Positions 1 to 8,839 of a stretch of DNA of 64,000 nucleotides are shown piece after piece. The notes below the pieces were generated by a model that saw only the letters and a program-made list of their open reading frames with translations, did no database searches and was not told where the DNA came from. This stretch comes from JACCZX01 sp963829995 (GTDB lineage Bacteria; Pseudomonadota; Gammaproteobacteria; Burkholderiales; Burkholderiaceae_F): the NCBI GenBank assembly GCA_963829995.1, contig CAWHKW010000022.1:445955-509954 (forward strand). Direction: 5' to 3'. Both the position numbers and the translations under genes were made by a program. Numbering within the stretch: position 1 is the first letter of the stretch; each line of letters starts with the position of its first letter.

Positions 1-1823
1 ACGAGGACAGTAACGGAGCGGCGGCCACGCCGATGCCGGTCGAAGCGGTCGTGCGCGACGTGGCAGTGCCCGAAACGATCACCGTTGCGGAGCTTGCCCA
101 CAAGATGTCGGTGAAGGCTTCGGAGGTCATCAAGACCTTGATGAAACTCGGCCAGATGGTGACGATCAATCAGGTGCTCGATCAGGACACCGCCATCATC
201 GTGGTCGGCGAAATGGGGCACACGGCACACGCCGCGAAGCTCGACGATCCGGAAGCGTTGCTGGCCGAGTCTGCATCGGTGGTTATGCCAAGCGAAGCCC
301 CACTCGAGCCGCGTCCGCCGGTCGTCACCATCATGGGTCACGTCGATCACGGCAAAACTTCGCTGCTCGACTACATCCGCCGCACCAAGGTCGCAGCGGG
401 CGAAGCGGGCGGCATCACGCAGCATATCGGCGCGTATCACGTCGAAACGCCGCGCGGCATCATCACGTTTCTCGATACGCCAGGCCACGAGGCGTTCACC
501 GCGATGCGTGCACGCGGCGCAAAGGCCACCGACATTGTCATCCTGGTCGTGGCTGCCGACGATGGCGTCATGCCGCAAACTAAGGAAGCGATCGCGCATG
601 CGAAAGCGGCCGGTGTTCCGCTCGTCGTCGCGCTGAACAAGATCGACAAGCCCGAAGCCAATCCCGACCGCGTCAAGCAGGAGCTCGTGACGAACGAAGT
701 CGTGCCTGAAGAGTACGGCGGCGAGTCGCCGTTCGTTCCGGTGTCGGCGAAGACCGGCGAAGGGGTCGACACGTTGCTCGAGAACGTGTTGCTGCAAGCC
801 GAAGTGCTCGAATTGAAAGCCGTAAGGAATGGTCCAGCCAAGGGCCTGGTGATCGAGTCGCAGCTCGATAAAGGGCGCGGTCCGGTCGCAACGGTGCTGG
901 TGCAGAGTGGAACCTTGAAGCGCGGCGACATCGTGCTCGCCGGGTCTGCCTTCGGGCGCGTACGCGCGATGCTGGATGAGACCGGCAAGCCGGTGACCGA
1001 GGCCGGGCCGTCGATTCCGGTCGAAATTCAGGGCCTGTCGGATATGCCGGGTGCCGGCGACGAACTGATCGTCCTGGGCGACGAGCGCAAGGCACGCGAG
1101 ATCGCGCTGTACCGTCAGGGCAAGTTCCGCGACACGAAGCTCGCCAAGCAGCAGGCAGCCAAGCTCGAAGGCATGTTCGAGGCCGGTGCTGAGGGTGCTG
1201 CTGCGGTTCGAGTGCTGCCGTTGATCATCAAGGCCGACGTGCAAGGCTCGCAGGAGGCACTGAACCAGGCGCTCGTCAAGTTATCGACCGATGAAGTGAA
1301 GGTGCAAGTCGTGCATGGGCAGGTCGGCGGCATCACCGAGAGCGACGTGAACCTTGCGATTGCGTCGAAGGCGGTCATCATCGGCTTCAACGTGCGTGCC
1401 GATATGTCGGCGCGCAAGCTCGCGGAAAGCAACGGCATCGACGTTCGCTACTACAACATCATCTACGAAGCGGTCGATGAAGTCAGAAATGCGCTGTCGG
1501 GCCTGCTCGCTCCGGAGCACCGCGAGCACGTGCTCGGCCTGGTCGAGATCCGGCAGATCTTCCGCGTGCCGAAAGTCGGCGCGGTCGCCGGCTGCATGGT
1601 GCTCGACGGGTTGGTGCGCAGGACGGCACAGGCCCGGTTGTTGCGCGACAGCGTCGTGATCTGGACCGGGGAGCTCGATTCGCTGAAGCGCTTCAAGGAC
1701 GACGTGCGCGAAGTCAAGGCAGGCTTCGAATGTGGCTTGAGCCTGAAAGGTTACGACGACATCAAGGAGCGCGATCAGCTCGAGATCTTCGAGATGCAGG
1801 AAGTGGCGCGCACATTGTCGTGA
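1..1823 (+). CDS. infB: Translation initiation factor IF-2, 5' end outside window
   Basis: IF-2 is the GTPase that brings initiator tRNA to the 30S subunit and promotes subunit joining. The reading frame is open from base 3, so the variable N-terminal part lies before the window. The ATG at 33 is an internal methionine. Numbering from it, the G1 motif GHVDHGKT is at residues 102-109, DTPGH (G3) at 148-152 and NKID (G4) at 202-205. The IF2_N-type fold precedes the G domain, and domains II to IV follow to the stop. All GTPase motifs are intact. rbfA starts 9 bases after the stop, the conserved infB-rbfA-truB order. Confidence 0.98.
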   Translation, partial: EDSNGAAATPMPVEAVVRDVAVPETITVAELAHKMSVKASEVIKTLMKLGQMVTINQVLDQDTAIIVVGEMGHTAHAAKLDDPEALLAESASVVMPSEAPLEPRPPVVTIMGHVDHGKTSLLDYIRRTKVAAGEAGGITQHIGAYHVETPRGIITFLDTPGHEAFTAMRARGAKATDIVILVVAADDGVMPQTKEAIAHAKAAGVPLVVALNKIDKPEANPDRVKQELVTNEVVPEEYGGESPFVPVSAKTGEGVDTLLENVLLQAEVLELKAVRNGPAKGLVIESQLDKGRGPVATVLVQSGTLKRGDIVLAGSAFGRVRAMLDETGKPVTEAGPSIPVEIQGLSDMPGAGDELIVLGDERKAREIALYRQGKFRDTKLAKQQAAKLEGMFEAGAEGAAAVRVLPLIIKADVQGSQEALNQALVKLSTDEVKVQVVHGQVGGITESDVNLAIASKAVIIGFNVRADMSARKLAESNGIDVRYYNIIYEAVDEVRNALSGLLAPEHREHVLGLVEIRQIFRVPKVGAVAGCMVLDGLVRRTAQARLLRDSVVIWTGELDSLKRFKDDVREVKAGFECGLSLKGYDDIKERDQLEIFEMQEVARTLS

Positions 1824-1832
1824 GCCTGACTT

Positions 1833-2192
1833 ATGAAGCCAGCAACCAAACCCGGCCGTGGTCTGCGCATTGCCGATCAAATCCAGCGCGATGTCGCGGA
1901 GATGATTCAGCGCGAGGTTTCGGTCGAGCGCGCGGGGCTAGTCACGCTGACGGGCGTTGAAGTTTCTGCCGACTACGCACACGCCAAGGTGTACTTCACC
2001 ACCATCGGTGCACCGGTCGAGGCCGCGCAGCACGTGTTGAACGGCAAGGCCGGGCACTTTCATTCGCTGCTCTTCAAACGGCTGACGATTCACACGATTC
2101 CCCGGTTGACGTTCGTGCACGACGAGTCGGTGTCGCGCGGCATCGAGATCGACCGCTTGATCGAGCAGGCCAACAAGAATTCATCGGGGTAG
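1833..2192 (+). CDS. rbfA: Ribosome-binding factor A
   Basis: This 119-residue protein of the RbfA family assists late maturation of the 30S subunit at the 5' end of 16S rRNA and is needed for cold adaptation in relatives. It has the usual short single-domain length. It begins with the basic R-I-A-D-Q-I-Q-R-D helix and contains the K-V-Y-F-T strand typical of the KH-like fold. It lies 9 bases after infB and 8 bases before truB, so the three genes are probably cotranscribed. Nothing is unusual about it. Confidence 0.96.
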   Translation: MKPATKPGRGLRIADQIQRDVAEMIQREVSVERAGLVTLTGVEVSADYAHAKVYFTTIGAPVEAAQHVLNGKAGHFHSLLFKRLTIHTIPRLTFVHDESVSRGIEIDRLIEQANKNSSG

Positions 2193-2200
2193 GAGGGCGC

Positions 2201-3109
2201 GTGAGCAAGTCGCGCGGCGCACGTGGGGAACGAATAAACGGCGTGCTGTTGCTCGACAAGCCGGGCGGCATGACTTCCAACGCCGCATTGCAGGCCGCGC
2301 GGCGGCTGTTGAATGCGGCGAAGGCGGGGCACACCGGAACGCTCGATCCGATGGCCACCGGCTTGCTGCCTCTGACTTTTGGTGAGGCGACCAAGTTTTC
2401 GGCTGATCTGCTGAATGCCGACAAGTCGTATCGAGCAACGCTGCAGCTGGGAACGACCACCAGCACCGGCGATGCCGATGGCACGGTGTTAGAGACGCGC
2501 AGCGTCGCCGTTACCAGCGCCGACGTTGATGCCGTGTTGTCACGCTTCGTCGGCACGATCGAGCAGGTGCCTCCGATGCATTCGGCGCTGAAGCGTGATG
2601 GCCGGCCGCTGTATGAACTGGCGCGCGCCGGCGCCGAGGTCGAGCGAGCGCCGCGGCGGATCACGGTTCATCGCCTGGCGTTGATCGACCATCGTGGCGA
2701 TGCAGTGGTCGTCGAGGTCGATTGCAGCAAGGGAACCTATGTGCGGGTACTCGCCGAAGACATCGGGCGGGTGCTCGGTTGTGGCGCGCATTTGAGCGCG
2801 CTGCGCCGGACACGGGCGGGGCGATTGAGCATTGATGATGCGGTTTCAATGTCAGTGCTGGAGGCGATGGCGCTGGAAGAGCGGCGCGCGCTCTTGCTGC
2901 CGGAAGACGAGCTGCTGGCTTCGCTGGCAACGGTGCGGCTCGACGCTGCGCACACCGAGCGATTTCGGCAGGGGCAGCGCCTGGCCCTCGACGCCGAACC
3001 GCGCGGCCACCGGGTGCGCGTCTATGGTGGTACCAATGAATTGCTCGGCACGGCGACCATCAGCGAGTGGGGTGTCGTCGAGCCGGAACGACTGGTGACG
3101 AACAACTGA
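2201..3109 (+). CDS. truB: tRNA pseudouridine(55) synthase TruB
   Basis: TruB isomerises U55 in the T-loop of tRNAs. The protein has 302 residues. It starts at GTG, chosen because AGGAGG-like bases lie just upstream (about 2191-2196) and the GINGVLLLDKP-type N-terminus follows. The catalytic aspartate is Asp49 in HTGTLDP, preceded by the KPGGMTSN motif. The C-terminal third resembles the TruB C-terminal/PUA-like region. It follows rbfA by 8 bases; typA begins 29 bases after its stop. Confidence 0.96.
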   Translation: MSKSRGARGERINGVLLLDKPGGMTSNAALQAARRLLNAAKAGHTGTLDPMATGLLPLTFGEATKFSADLLNADKSYRATLQLGTTTSTGDADGTVLETRSVAVTSADVDAVLSRFVGTIEQVPPMHSALKRDGRPLYELARAGAEVERAPRRITVHRLALIDHRGDAVVVEVDCSKGTYVRVLAEDIGRVLGCGAHLSALRRTRAGRLSIDDAVSMSVLEAMALEERRALLLPEDELLASLATVRLDAAHTERFRQGQRLALDAEPRGHRVRVYGGTNELLGTATISEWGVVEPERLVTNN

Positions 3110-3138
3110 GCACAAGTGAAAACGAACGAGAGCCTCTG

Positions 3139-4971
3139 ATGAAACGCCCAATTCGAAACGTCGCGATCATCGCGCACGTTGATCATGGCAAGACGACGCT
3201 GGTCGACAAGCTGCTGCAGCAGTCCGGCACCTTTCGCGAGAACCAGCAGGTGACCGAACGCGTGATGGATAGCAACGACATCGAGCGCGAACGCGGAATC
3301 ACGATTCTCGCCAAGAACTGCGCGGTCGATTACGAAGGCACGCACATCAACATCGTCGACACTCCGGGGCACGCGGACTTCGGCGGCGAAGTCGAGCGCG
3401 TTCTGTCGATGGTCGACGGCGTGCTACTGCTGGTCGACGCGGTCGAGGGTCCGATGCCGCAGACGCGCTTCGTGACGCGCAAGGCGCTTGCGCAAGGTCT
3501 GAAGCCGATCGTTGTCGTCAACAAGATCGATCGGCCTGGCGCGCGCGCCGACTGGGTTGTCAACCATACCTTCGACTTGTTCGACAAACTCGGTGCAGCC
3601 GAAGAGCAGCTCGACTTTCCGGTGATCTACGCATCGGCATTGCATGGATACGCGGGTACGTCGCCGGACGTGCGCGAAGGGAATCTGAAGCCGCTGTTCG
3701 ACGCAATCCTCGCGCATGTGCGCGTGCGCGACGACGATCCCGACAAGCCGCTGCAGCTGCAGATCTGTTCGCTCGACTACTCGAGTTACGTGGGGAAAAT
3801 TGGCATCGGCCGCATCAGCCGCGGGCGGCTGCGTGCCGGGCAGGACGTGCTGGTGATGCACGGCCCGGAAGGCGCGCAGAACGCGCCGACTACCAAGGGC
3901 CGGATCAACCAGGTCCTGACGTTCAAGGGACTCGAGCGGCAGGTCGTCGACGAAGCAATCGCCGGCGACATCGTGCTGATCAACGGCATCGACGATATCG
4001 GCATCGGTTGCACGCTGACTCCGGTCGATTTCCCGGACGCACTGCCGCTGCTGAAGGTTGACGAGCCGACCTTGATGATGAACTTCCAGGTCAACACGTC
4101 GCCGCTGGCGGGGCGCGAAGGTAAGTACGTCACCAGCCGGCAGCTGCGCGAGCGGCTCGAACGCGAGCTCAAATCCAACGTCGCGATGCGGATGCGCGAA
4201 ACCGCCGACGAACAGATCTTTGAAGTCGCCGGGCGCGGCGAATTGCATCTGACGATCCTGCTCGAGAACATGCGGCGCGAAGGCTACGAAATGGCGGTCT
4301 CGCGACCGCGCGTGTTGTTCAAGGAGGTCGATGGCGAACGGCTCGAGCCCTACGAAATGCTGTCGGTCGACATCGAGGAGCAGAACCAGGGCGCGCTGAT
4401 GGAGGAGCTCGGCCGCCGCAAAGGCGATCTGCAGGACATGCAACCCGACGGGCGCGGAAGAGTGCGGCTCGAGTATCGAATTCCGGCGCGCGGCTTGATC
4501 GGCTTCCAGGGCGAGTTCATGACGCTGACGCGCGGCACCGGCTTGATGAGCCACGTGTTCGATGAATACGGGCCGGTTCGAATCGGCGACGTCGGCGAGC
4601 GCCGCAATGGCGTGCTGATCAGCCAGGACGACGGCGAGGCGGTCGCTTATGCGCTATGGAAGTTGCAGGAGCGCGGACGGATGTTTGTCAGCCCCGGCGA
4701 CAAGCTGTACGAAGGCATGATCATCGGCATCAACTCACGCGACAACGACCTGGTAGTCAACCCGGTACGCGAGAAGAAGCTCACCAATGTTCGAGCGTCG
4801 GGCAAGGACGAGCACATCGATCTGGTGACGCCGATCGCGCTGACGCTCGAGTCCGCGGTCGAATTCATTGCGGATGATGAGTTGGTCGAGATCACGCCGC
4901 ACAGCATTCGCCTGCGGAAGAGATATCTAAAGGAACACGAGCGCAAGCGTGCGCAGCGAGAGGCGGCTTGA
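3139..4971 (+). CDS. typA: Translational GTPase TypA/BipA
   Basis: TypA/BipA is a ribosome-associated GTPase linked to 50S assembly and stress or low-temperature growth. The open frame extends upstream to 3067, but the family N-terminus (R-N-V-A-I-I-A-H-V-D-H-G-K-T) sets the start at ATG 3139, outside truB. This gives 610 residues, close to the usual 605-615. The P-loop is at residues 12-19, switch II reads DTPGHADFGGEVER and the G4 motif NKIDR is present. The C-terminal half carries the BipA-specific domain (LIGFQGEFMTLTRGTG). It is probably the last gene of the infB group. Confidence 0.97.
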   Translation: MKRPIRNVAIIAHVDHGKTTLVDKLLQQSGTFRENQQVTERVMDSNDIERERGITILAKNCAVDYEGTHINIVDTPGHADFGGEVERVLSMVDGVLLLVDAVEGPMPQTRFVTRKALAQGLKPIVVVNKIDRPGARADWVVNHTFDLFDKLGAAEEQLDFPVIYASALHGYAGTSPDVREGNLKPLFDAILAHVRVRDDDPDKPLQLQICSLDYSSYVGKIGIGRISRGRLRAGQDVLVMHGPEGAQNAPTTKGRINQVLTFKGLERQVVDEAIAGDIVLINGIDDIGIGCTLTPVDFPDALPLLKVDEPTLMMNFQVNTSPLAGREGKYVTSRQLRERLERELKSNVAMRMRETADEQIFEVAGRGELHLTILLENMRREGYEMAVSRPRVLFKEVDGERLEPYEMLSVDIEEQNQGALMEELGRRKGDLQDMQPDGRGRVRLEYRIPARGLIGFQGEFMTLTRGTGLMSHVFDEYGPVRIGDVGERRNGVLISQDDGEAVAYALWKLQERGRMFVSPGDKLYEGMIIGINSRDNDLVVNPVREKKLTNVRASGKDEHIDLVTPIALTLESAVEFIADDELVEITPHSIRLRKRYLKEHERKRAQREAA

Positions 4972-5023
4972 ACGCTGCGCGTTCATGCCGCTAAAGGACG
5001 GCAGTTCGAGGCTCCCTCCCTAG

Positions 5024-5044
5024 CCCTCCCTCCGCGAGGGAGGG
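5024..5044. terminator. Perfect 9-bp hairpin after typA
   Basis: CCCTCCCTC at 5024-5032 and GAGGGAGGG at 5036-5044 are perfectly complementary around a 3-base CGC loop. No T-run follows, so it is not a canonical intrinsic terminator. It sits between the typA stop and the next start (GTG 5055) and could end or stabilise the typA transcript. It could equally be a copy of a dispersed C/G-rich palindromic repeat, since a further imperfect TCCCTCCC copy lies at 5013-5020. Confidence 0.35.
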
Positions 5045-5054
5045 GATTCGACCC

Positions 5055-5960
5055 GTGAACAGCTTGCCGAATTCCGCGCATCGCCGCGCGATCATCCTGA
5101 TGATCATCGCGCCGACACTTTGGAGCATCGCCGGCGTCGTCACTCGCCACTTATCGCCGGAGCTTCAAGCACACGGCCGATTTGAAATTACGTTCTGGCG
5201 CAGTGTGTTCGCCGCGATTTTCGTCGGTGGTTTTCTGCTATTCGTGCAGCGCGACTTCGCTGGCTCGCTGCGCCGAGCCGGCATTGCCGGGCTGCTGTCG
5301 GGCGCGATGTGGGCGATCATGTTCACATGCTTCATGCTGGCGTTGACTTTGACGTCGACCGCCAACACGCTGATCGTGCTCGCGATAGGGCCTTTGACGA
5401 CCGCTCTGCTCGCTCGCGCAGTGCTGAAGGCGCCGATACCGCCTCGAACGTGGGCTGCGATTGCGATCGCGATGGTCGGCATCGGCGCGATGTTCGCGGA
5501 CAGTTTGCGCATCGAATCCCGGGCAGCGGTGCTCGGGATGCTGATCGCGTTCGCGACGCCGCTCGCGGGGGCGATCAACGTCGTGATTCTGAAGAAGCGC
5601 GGCAAGAGCGTCGATTTGCTTCCTGCCGTGTTTCTGGGCGGGACGATCTCCGCAGCGCTCGTGCTCCCGTTTGCGTGGCCTTTCATGGCCGATGCGCGCG
5701 ACATCGCATTGCTCGCCTTGCTCGGCTTCTTTCAGCTCGGGTTGCCGTGCATGTTGCTGGTGATCGCCGCGCGCCAGCTCTCTGCGACCGAAGTGGCATT
5801 GCTGGCATTGCTCGAAGTCGTGCTCGGTCCGCTCTGGGCGTGGCTGGGCGCAGGCGAGATCCCGGCTTCGAGCGCGTTGTTCGGCGGCGCGCTGGTGCTG
5901 TCCGCGCTGCTATTCAATGAACTGGTCGCGGCGCGCCGCACATCCTTGGCGCGCCGCTAA
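5055..5960 (+). CDS. EamA/DMT-family membrane transporter
   Basis: This 301-residue hydrophobic protein has about ten predicted membrane segments in two repeats of five, the EamA (drug/metabolite transporter) architecture. The first repeat opens with P-T-L-W-S-I-A-G-V. The second begins near L-G-M-L-I-A-F-A-T-P-L. Family members export amino acids, nucleotides or other small metabolites; the substrate here cannot be inferred. It starts at GTG 5055, just after the 5024-5044 hairpin. There is no upstream operon partner, and the next gene is on the other strand. Confidence 0.85.
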   Translation: MNSLPNSAHRRAIILMIIAPTLWSIAGVVTRHLSPELQAHGRFEITFWRSVFAAIFVGGFLLFVQRDFAGSLRRAGIAGLLSGAMWAIMFTCFMLALTLTSTANTLIVLAIGPLTTALLARAVLKAPIPPRTWAAIAIAMVGIGAMFADSLRIESRAAVLGMLIAFATPLAGAINVVILKKRGKSVDLLPAVFLGGTISAALVLPFAWPFMADARDIALLALLGFFQLGLPCMLLVIAARQLSATEVALLALLEVVLGPLWAWLGAGEIPASSALFGGALVLSALLFNELVAARRTSLARR

Positions 5961-5970
5961 AAGCGACGCG

Positions 5971-6255
5971 TCAGCCTCGCACGACGTTCGAAGGCAGCGG
6001 TTGCATCCAGCGGGCCTGTCCTGCGGTGGCCGAAGCACAGGTCGCATTAAAGCCGCGGCCAAGCGAGTCTTCCAATCGCAACCGGACGTTCTGTCCGCTG
6101 CCAGCCGCATCCACTCCGTCGACCCGTACCACCTTGAGACCTTCGTTGCGCGCAAAGTTGACGCACTGCTGTTCGGCCGATGAGCTGCCCGGCATCGTTG
6201 AGGCGCAGCTCGCAAGAACCGCAACTGAAAGCGGGGCGATGAGGTACTTTTTCAT
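5971..6255 (-). CDS. Small lipoprotein of unknown function
   Basis: This 94-residue protein begins with M-K-K-Y-L-I-A-P-L-S-V, a short hydrophobic stretch and a lipobox ending in A-S-C (Cys17), so it is probably exported and lipidated. The rest is a small soluble domain with two further cysteines and no family I recognise. A good ribosome site (GGAGG) lies about 9 bases before ATG 6255. It is convergent with the EamA transporter gene, whose stop is 10 bases away, and stands alone. Confidence 0.7.
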   Translation of the reverse strand: MKKYLIAPLSVAVLASCASTMPGSSSAEQQCVNFARNEGLKVVRVDGVDAAGSGQNVRLRLEDSLGRGFNATCASATAGQARWMQPLPSNVVRG

Positions 6256-6544
6256 TGGTTTTCCTCCATGGGGAAACTAGGACTCTACGAGGAGGGCGAC
6301 GGGTAGCACATCGCCGTGCGACGAATTGCAGATCGCCGGGGATGAAGCGCTCGGAATGTGGGATCGATGTGGATTGATAGCGCAAGCGATGCGCATACGC
6401 TCATCGCATCACTCGTTGCGGCGGGACTTCGTATCAGGGGTTTGCGTCGCCTCGGTTCTCCAAACGATGTGACAAGTTTGAAGCGGGCAAAGCTCGTACC
6501 CTCCGAGTCGGCAGGTATACGAAGTGCTGAAGCGCCGGTGCTAA

Positions 6545-6589
6545 TTCCCAAACGTGTGTAGTCATCCGCCTATATTCGTAGTTTGGGAA
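6545..6589. promoter_or_regulatory. 9-bp inverted repeat around a -10-like box
   Basis: TTCCCAAAC (6545-6553) and GTTTGGGAA (6581-6589) form a perfect inverted repeat with a 27-base spacer. The spacer includes TATATT (6571-6576), which could be a -10 element, and the next gene starts at 6613 after AGGAG. The repeat could be an operator or a 5' leader hairpin. The remaining 6256-6544 holds no convincing gene: its short open frames lack ribosome sites and similarity I recognise. Confidence 0.4.
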
Positions 6590-6612
6590 AAATTACATAG
6601 GAGCAATTCAAC

Positions 6613-7275
6613 ATGCAGCTATTCGGAAAACTCTTCGCGATGGCAAGCGCGCTATGTTTGAGCGTCGCAGCGTCCGATCTTCGTGCGCAGTCGTCGGCTC
6701 AGCAGGCTCCTGCGACGACAGCGCCGCCGGCTGCGACAGCCAAGCCACTTCGCTCACCGGACGTGATGTACGTCCCGACCCCGCCGGAAGTCGTCGACGC
6801 GATGTTGAAAGTAGCGAACGTGCGCCAGGGCGACGTACTGTACGACCTTGGCTCTGGCGACGGCCGCATCCCGATCACGGCGGTGCAGAAGTACAACGTG
6901 ACACGCGCCACAGGCATCGAGATCAACCCGGACCGCATCGAGGAAGCGCAGCGCAATTTAACGGCGGCGGGTGTCGGCGACCGCGTGCGCTTTCGCAACG
7001 AAGATTTGTTCGAGGCTAATTTCTCCGATGCAACAGTAGTGACGCTCTACCTGCTGCCGGCGCTCAACGTCAAGTTGTTGCCGAAGCTGCTGAAGGAGCT
7101 GAAGCCGGGCACACGCATCGTCTCGCACGCCTTTGCAATGGGCGACTGGAAGCCTGAACGCACGCTCGATGTCGGTGGGCGAGCGGTTTATTTCTGGACG
7201 ATTCCGGCGGCGGGAACTGCCGCGTACGCGGCGGCCTCGGCTGCTGCCGGCGCCGGTGGAGTCGGGTCAAACTAG
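6613..7275 (+). CDS. Exported class I SAM-methyltransferase-fold protein
   Basis: The protein has 220 residues. The first about 25 form a Sec-type signal (M-Q-L-F-G-K-L, hydrophobic core, ending near L-R-A-Q), followed by an Ala/Pro-rich linker. A Rossmann methyltransferase domain then begins near residue 52 (VPTPPEVVDAML). Motif I is DLGSGDGR at 78-85, the acidic end of strand 2 is Glu103 in GIEINPDR, and NEDLFE follows. The C-terminus is Ala/Gly-rich. Start ATG 6613 has AGGAG upstream. Substrate unknown. A signal peptide on a SAM-binding domain is odd, because SAM is cytoplasmic; the protein may act differently or the signal may be a membrane anchor. Confidence 0.8.
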   Translation: MQLFGKLFAMASALCLSVAASDLRAQSSAQQAPATTAPPAATAKPLRSPDVMYVPTPPEVVDAMLKVANVRQGDVLYDLGSGDGRIPITAVQKYNVTRATGIEINPDRIEEAQRNLTAAGVGDRVRFRNEDLFEANFSDATVVTLYLLPALNVKLLPKLLKELKPGTRIVSHAFAMGDWKPERTLDVGGRAVYFWTIPAAGTAAYAAASAAAGAGGVGSN

Positions 7276-7346
7276 AACAGCGCGGTGTGAATCGCGCGAT
7301 GCGCTGCCTGCCAGGGCGCTGGGCCTGTGTTGTATAAACGCTGCCT

Positions 7347-7838
7347 ATGTCGAGCTTAAGTACTAGTCGCGCTCACTGGCAAGGCGTTGATATCAAGGCA
7401 GCGCTGCTAGCGGGGCTGCTTGCCGGCATCGTCGATCTGGCTCTTCTGGCAGCAAGCGCATGGGCGCAGGGCGATAGCGTCTGGGTCAACATGCGCATGA
7501 CGGCAGCGATCCTGATGGGCACCAGCGTGCTGCCGCCACCCGCGACGTTCGATCTGCTGCTCTTCATCGCTTCCACCATCGTGCACTTCGGGTTGTCGCT
7601 GGTTTACGGGCTGATCGTCGCGTGGTTCGTGCGCAAGTCCGGATGGGCTGTTGGCGTGATGATCGGGGTAGCGGTGGGCTTCGGAATTTATGTCATCAAC
7701 TACTACGTATTTGCACCGCTCTTATTTCCTTGGCTAAGTGTTCAGCGCAGCGGTCTGGTGCCTACCTTGATTCATCCAGTGTTCGGTTTAGTGGCAGCTG
7801 CGGCGTATTTGAAGCTGCGTCGCGTTAGTCCAAGCTGA
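7347..7838 (+). CDS. Small integral membrane protein, function unknown
   Basis: This protein has 163 residues with four likely membrane helices (about 17-37, 66-90, 97-118 and 137-156) and very short loops. I do not recognise the family. It starts at ATG 7347, 71 bases after the methyltransferase-fold gene on the same strand, so cotranscription is possible but unproven. The end of the protein is basic (K-L-R-R), fitting a cytoplasmic C-terminus. Confidence 0.7.
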   Translation: MSSLSTSRAHWQGVDIKAALLAGLLAGIVDLALLAASAWAQGDSVWVNMRMTAAILMGTSVLPPPATFDLLLFIASTIVHFGLSLVYGLIVAWFVRKSGWAVGVMIGVAVGFGIYVINYYVFAPLLFPWLSVQRSGLVPTLIHPVFGLVAAAAYLKLRRVSPS

Positions 7839-7910
7839 AGACGGCGCCGCGCCGCCGACATTGGTTGCGCAACGCACCCTTCTCAGTAGGCGGCTTCGCT
7901 ACAGCCGCCA

Positions 7911-8405
7911 TCAAAGATCGACTTTGGCATGCTGCTTCTGATCTTCCGTCGGCTGCTCGCCTTTGACATACGCTTTCGCCGCCTTGAAGAGAAACTTCAA
8001 GCCCTGCGCTCCGGCGTTATCCCAGTACTCGCCGTCTTGCGCGTTGAACTTCAGCATTGAAATCGATGGGTCGCTCTTGCCCTTCGGAAACCAGATCTTC
8101 CAATCCTCTTTGTAAAGCCGATCGATCAACGCCTGGTCACGGACGATCGTTGCGCGGCCGCTGACCGACGCAAATTGAGTTTTGCTTTGAAAGGTCAGGG
8201 TGACATCCGGGTTGGCGTTGATCTCCGCGACCTTCGGCGAATCGATGCCGGTGACGAAGTACGCATCCGCATCCGGGCGCATCTCGGCTACTGCCATCGG
8301 GCGCGCATGCATGTGCCCGTCGGCAGAACGAGTGACGAGCATGGCGGTGTCGAAGTCTTTCAGCAAATCGTATAAGTGTTCGCGGCGGTCTGTGGGGGTA
8401 GGCAT
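7911..8405 (-). CDS. Pyridoxamine 5'-phosphate oxidase-like (general stress 26) protein
   Basis: This 164-residue split-barrel flavin-binding protein resembles the general stress protein 26 branch of the PNPOx-like superfamily. The typical A-M-L-V-T-R-S-A-D-G-H-M-H-A-R-P-M opening is followed by F-V-T-G-I-D-S-P-K and V-T-L-T-F-Q-S-K. An open frame continues upstream to 8570, but ATG 8405 has a GGAG ribosome site and begins the family domain. Family members bind FMN or related cofactors; the physiological substrate is unknown. It runs away from the B12 cluster and is probably monocistronic. Confidence 0.85.
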   Translation of the reverse strand: MPTPTDRREHLYDLLKDFDTAMLVTRSADGHMHARPMAVAEMRPDADAYFVTGIDSPKVAEINANPDVTLTFQSKTQFASVSGRATIVRDQALIDRLYKEDWKIWFPKGKSDPSISMLKFNAQDGEYWDNAGAQGLKFLFKAAKAYVKGEQPTEDQKQHAKVDL

Positions 8406-8494
8406 TCGTTGGCTCCGTGTGGAAAGGACATCAGAGATTGAATCGCAGCAAGAAGGGTGCCGTTCGCGCGCATTCGGGTCGGCGCTATAGTCGC

Positions 8495-8700
8495 GGCGCG
8501 TCAGGTGCCCGATGGTCAACGCCTCGGGTGAAACGGGAAGCCGGTGAGGTGGAGACATCAAGCCCGGCACTGCCCCCGCAACGGTAAGTCAGTAAAGCGG
8601 ATCGGTTGTAGGCCACTGCATCGACAGGTGCGGGAAGGTGCGATCCGTAGCGCGTTGTCACCAACGCCTGCTGACGAGTCCGGAGACCGGCCTGGCGAGC
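8495..8700 (+). promoter_or_regulatory. Cobalamin (AdoCbl) riboswitch
   Basis: The leader contains the conserved landmarks of a cobalamin riboswitch in order: CAGGTGCCCG (8502-8511), GAAACGGGAAGCCGGTG (about 8530-8546), GCACTGCCCCCGCAACGGTAA (about 8567-8587, read as adjacent blocks) and the B12-box-like GAGTCCGGAGACCGGCC (8676-8692). It lies about 140 bases before btuB and the btuFCD transport genes. Known members lower expression when B12 is abundant. The intervening 8701-8839 probably holds the expression platform, but I could not identify a clear terminator there. Confidence 0.93.
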
Positions 8701-8839
8701 GAGTCGCCGCATCGTGTGGCGGCTTCAGCAGCGCGGTCGCGGTGGGCGATGGTGTGCAGCAAGCACCGTTGCTGCATCAACCGAAGCCTCCTCGCTCGCA
8801 TGCATTGACGCGGGTGAGCGATGAGAAAAAATCTCGAAA

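Noticed and set aside
3067..3138. Upstream extension of typA inside truB
   Set aside because: The frame is open but family similarity begins at ATG 3139; the extension only overlaps truB.
6358..6561. 67-codon plus-strand frame before the methyltransferase gene
   Set aside because: No ribosome site, no recognisable domain, and it runs into the dyad promoter region.
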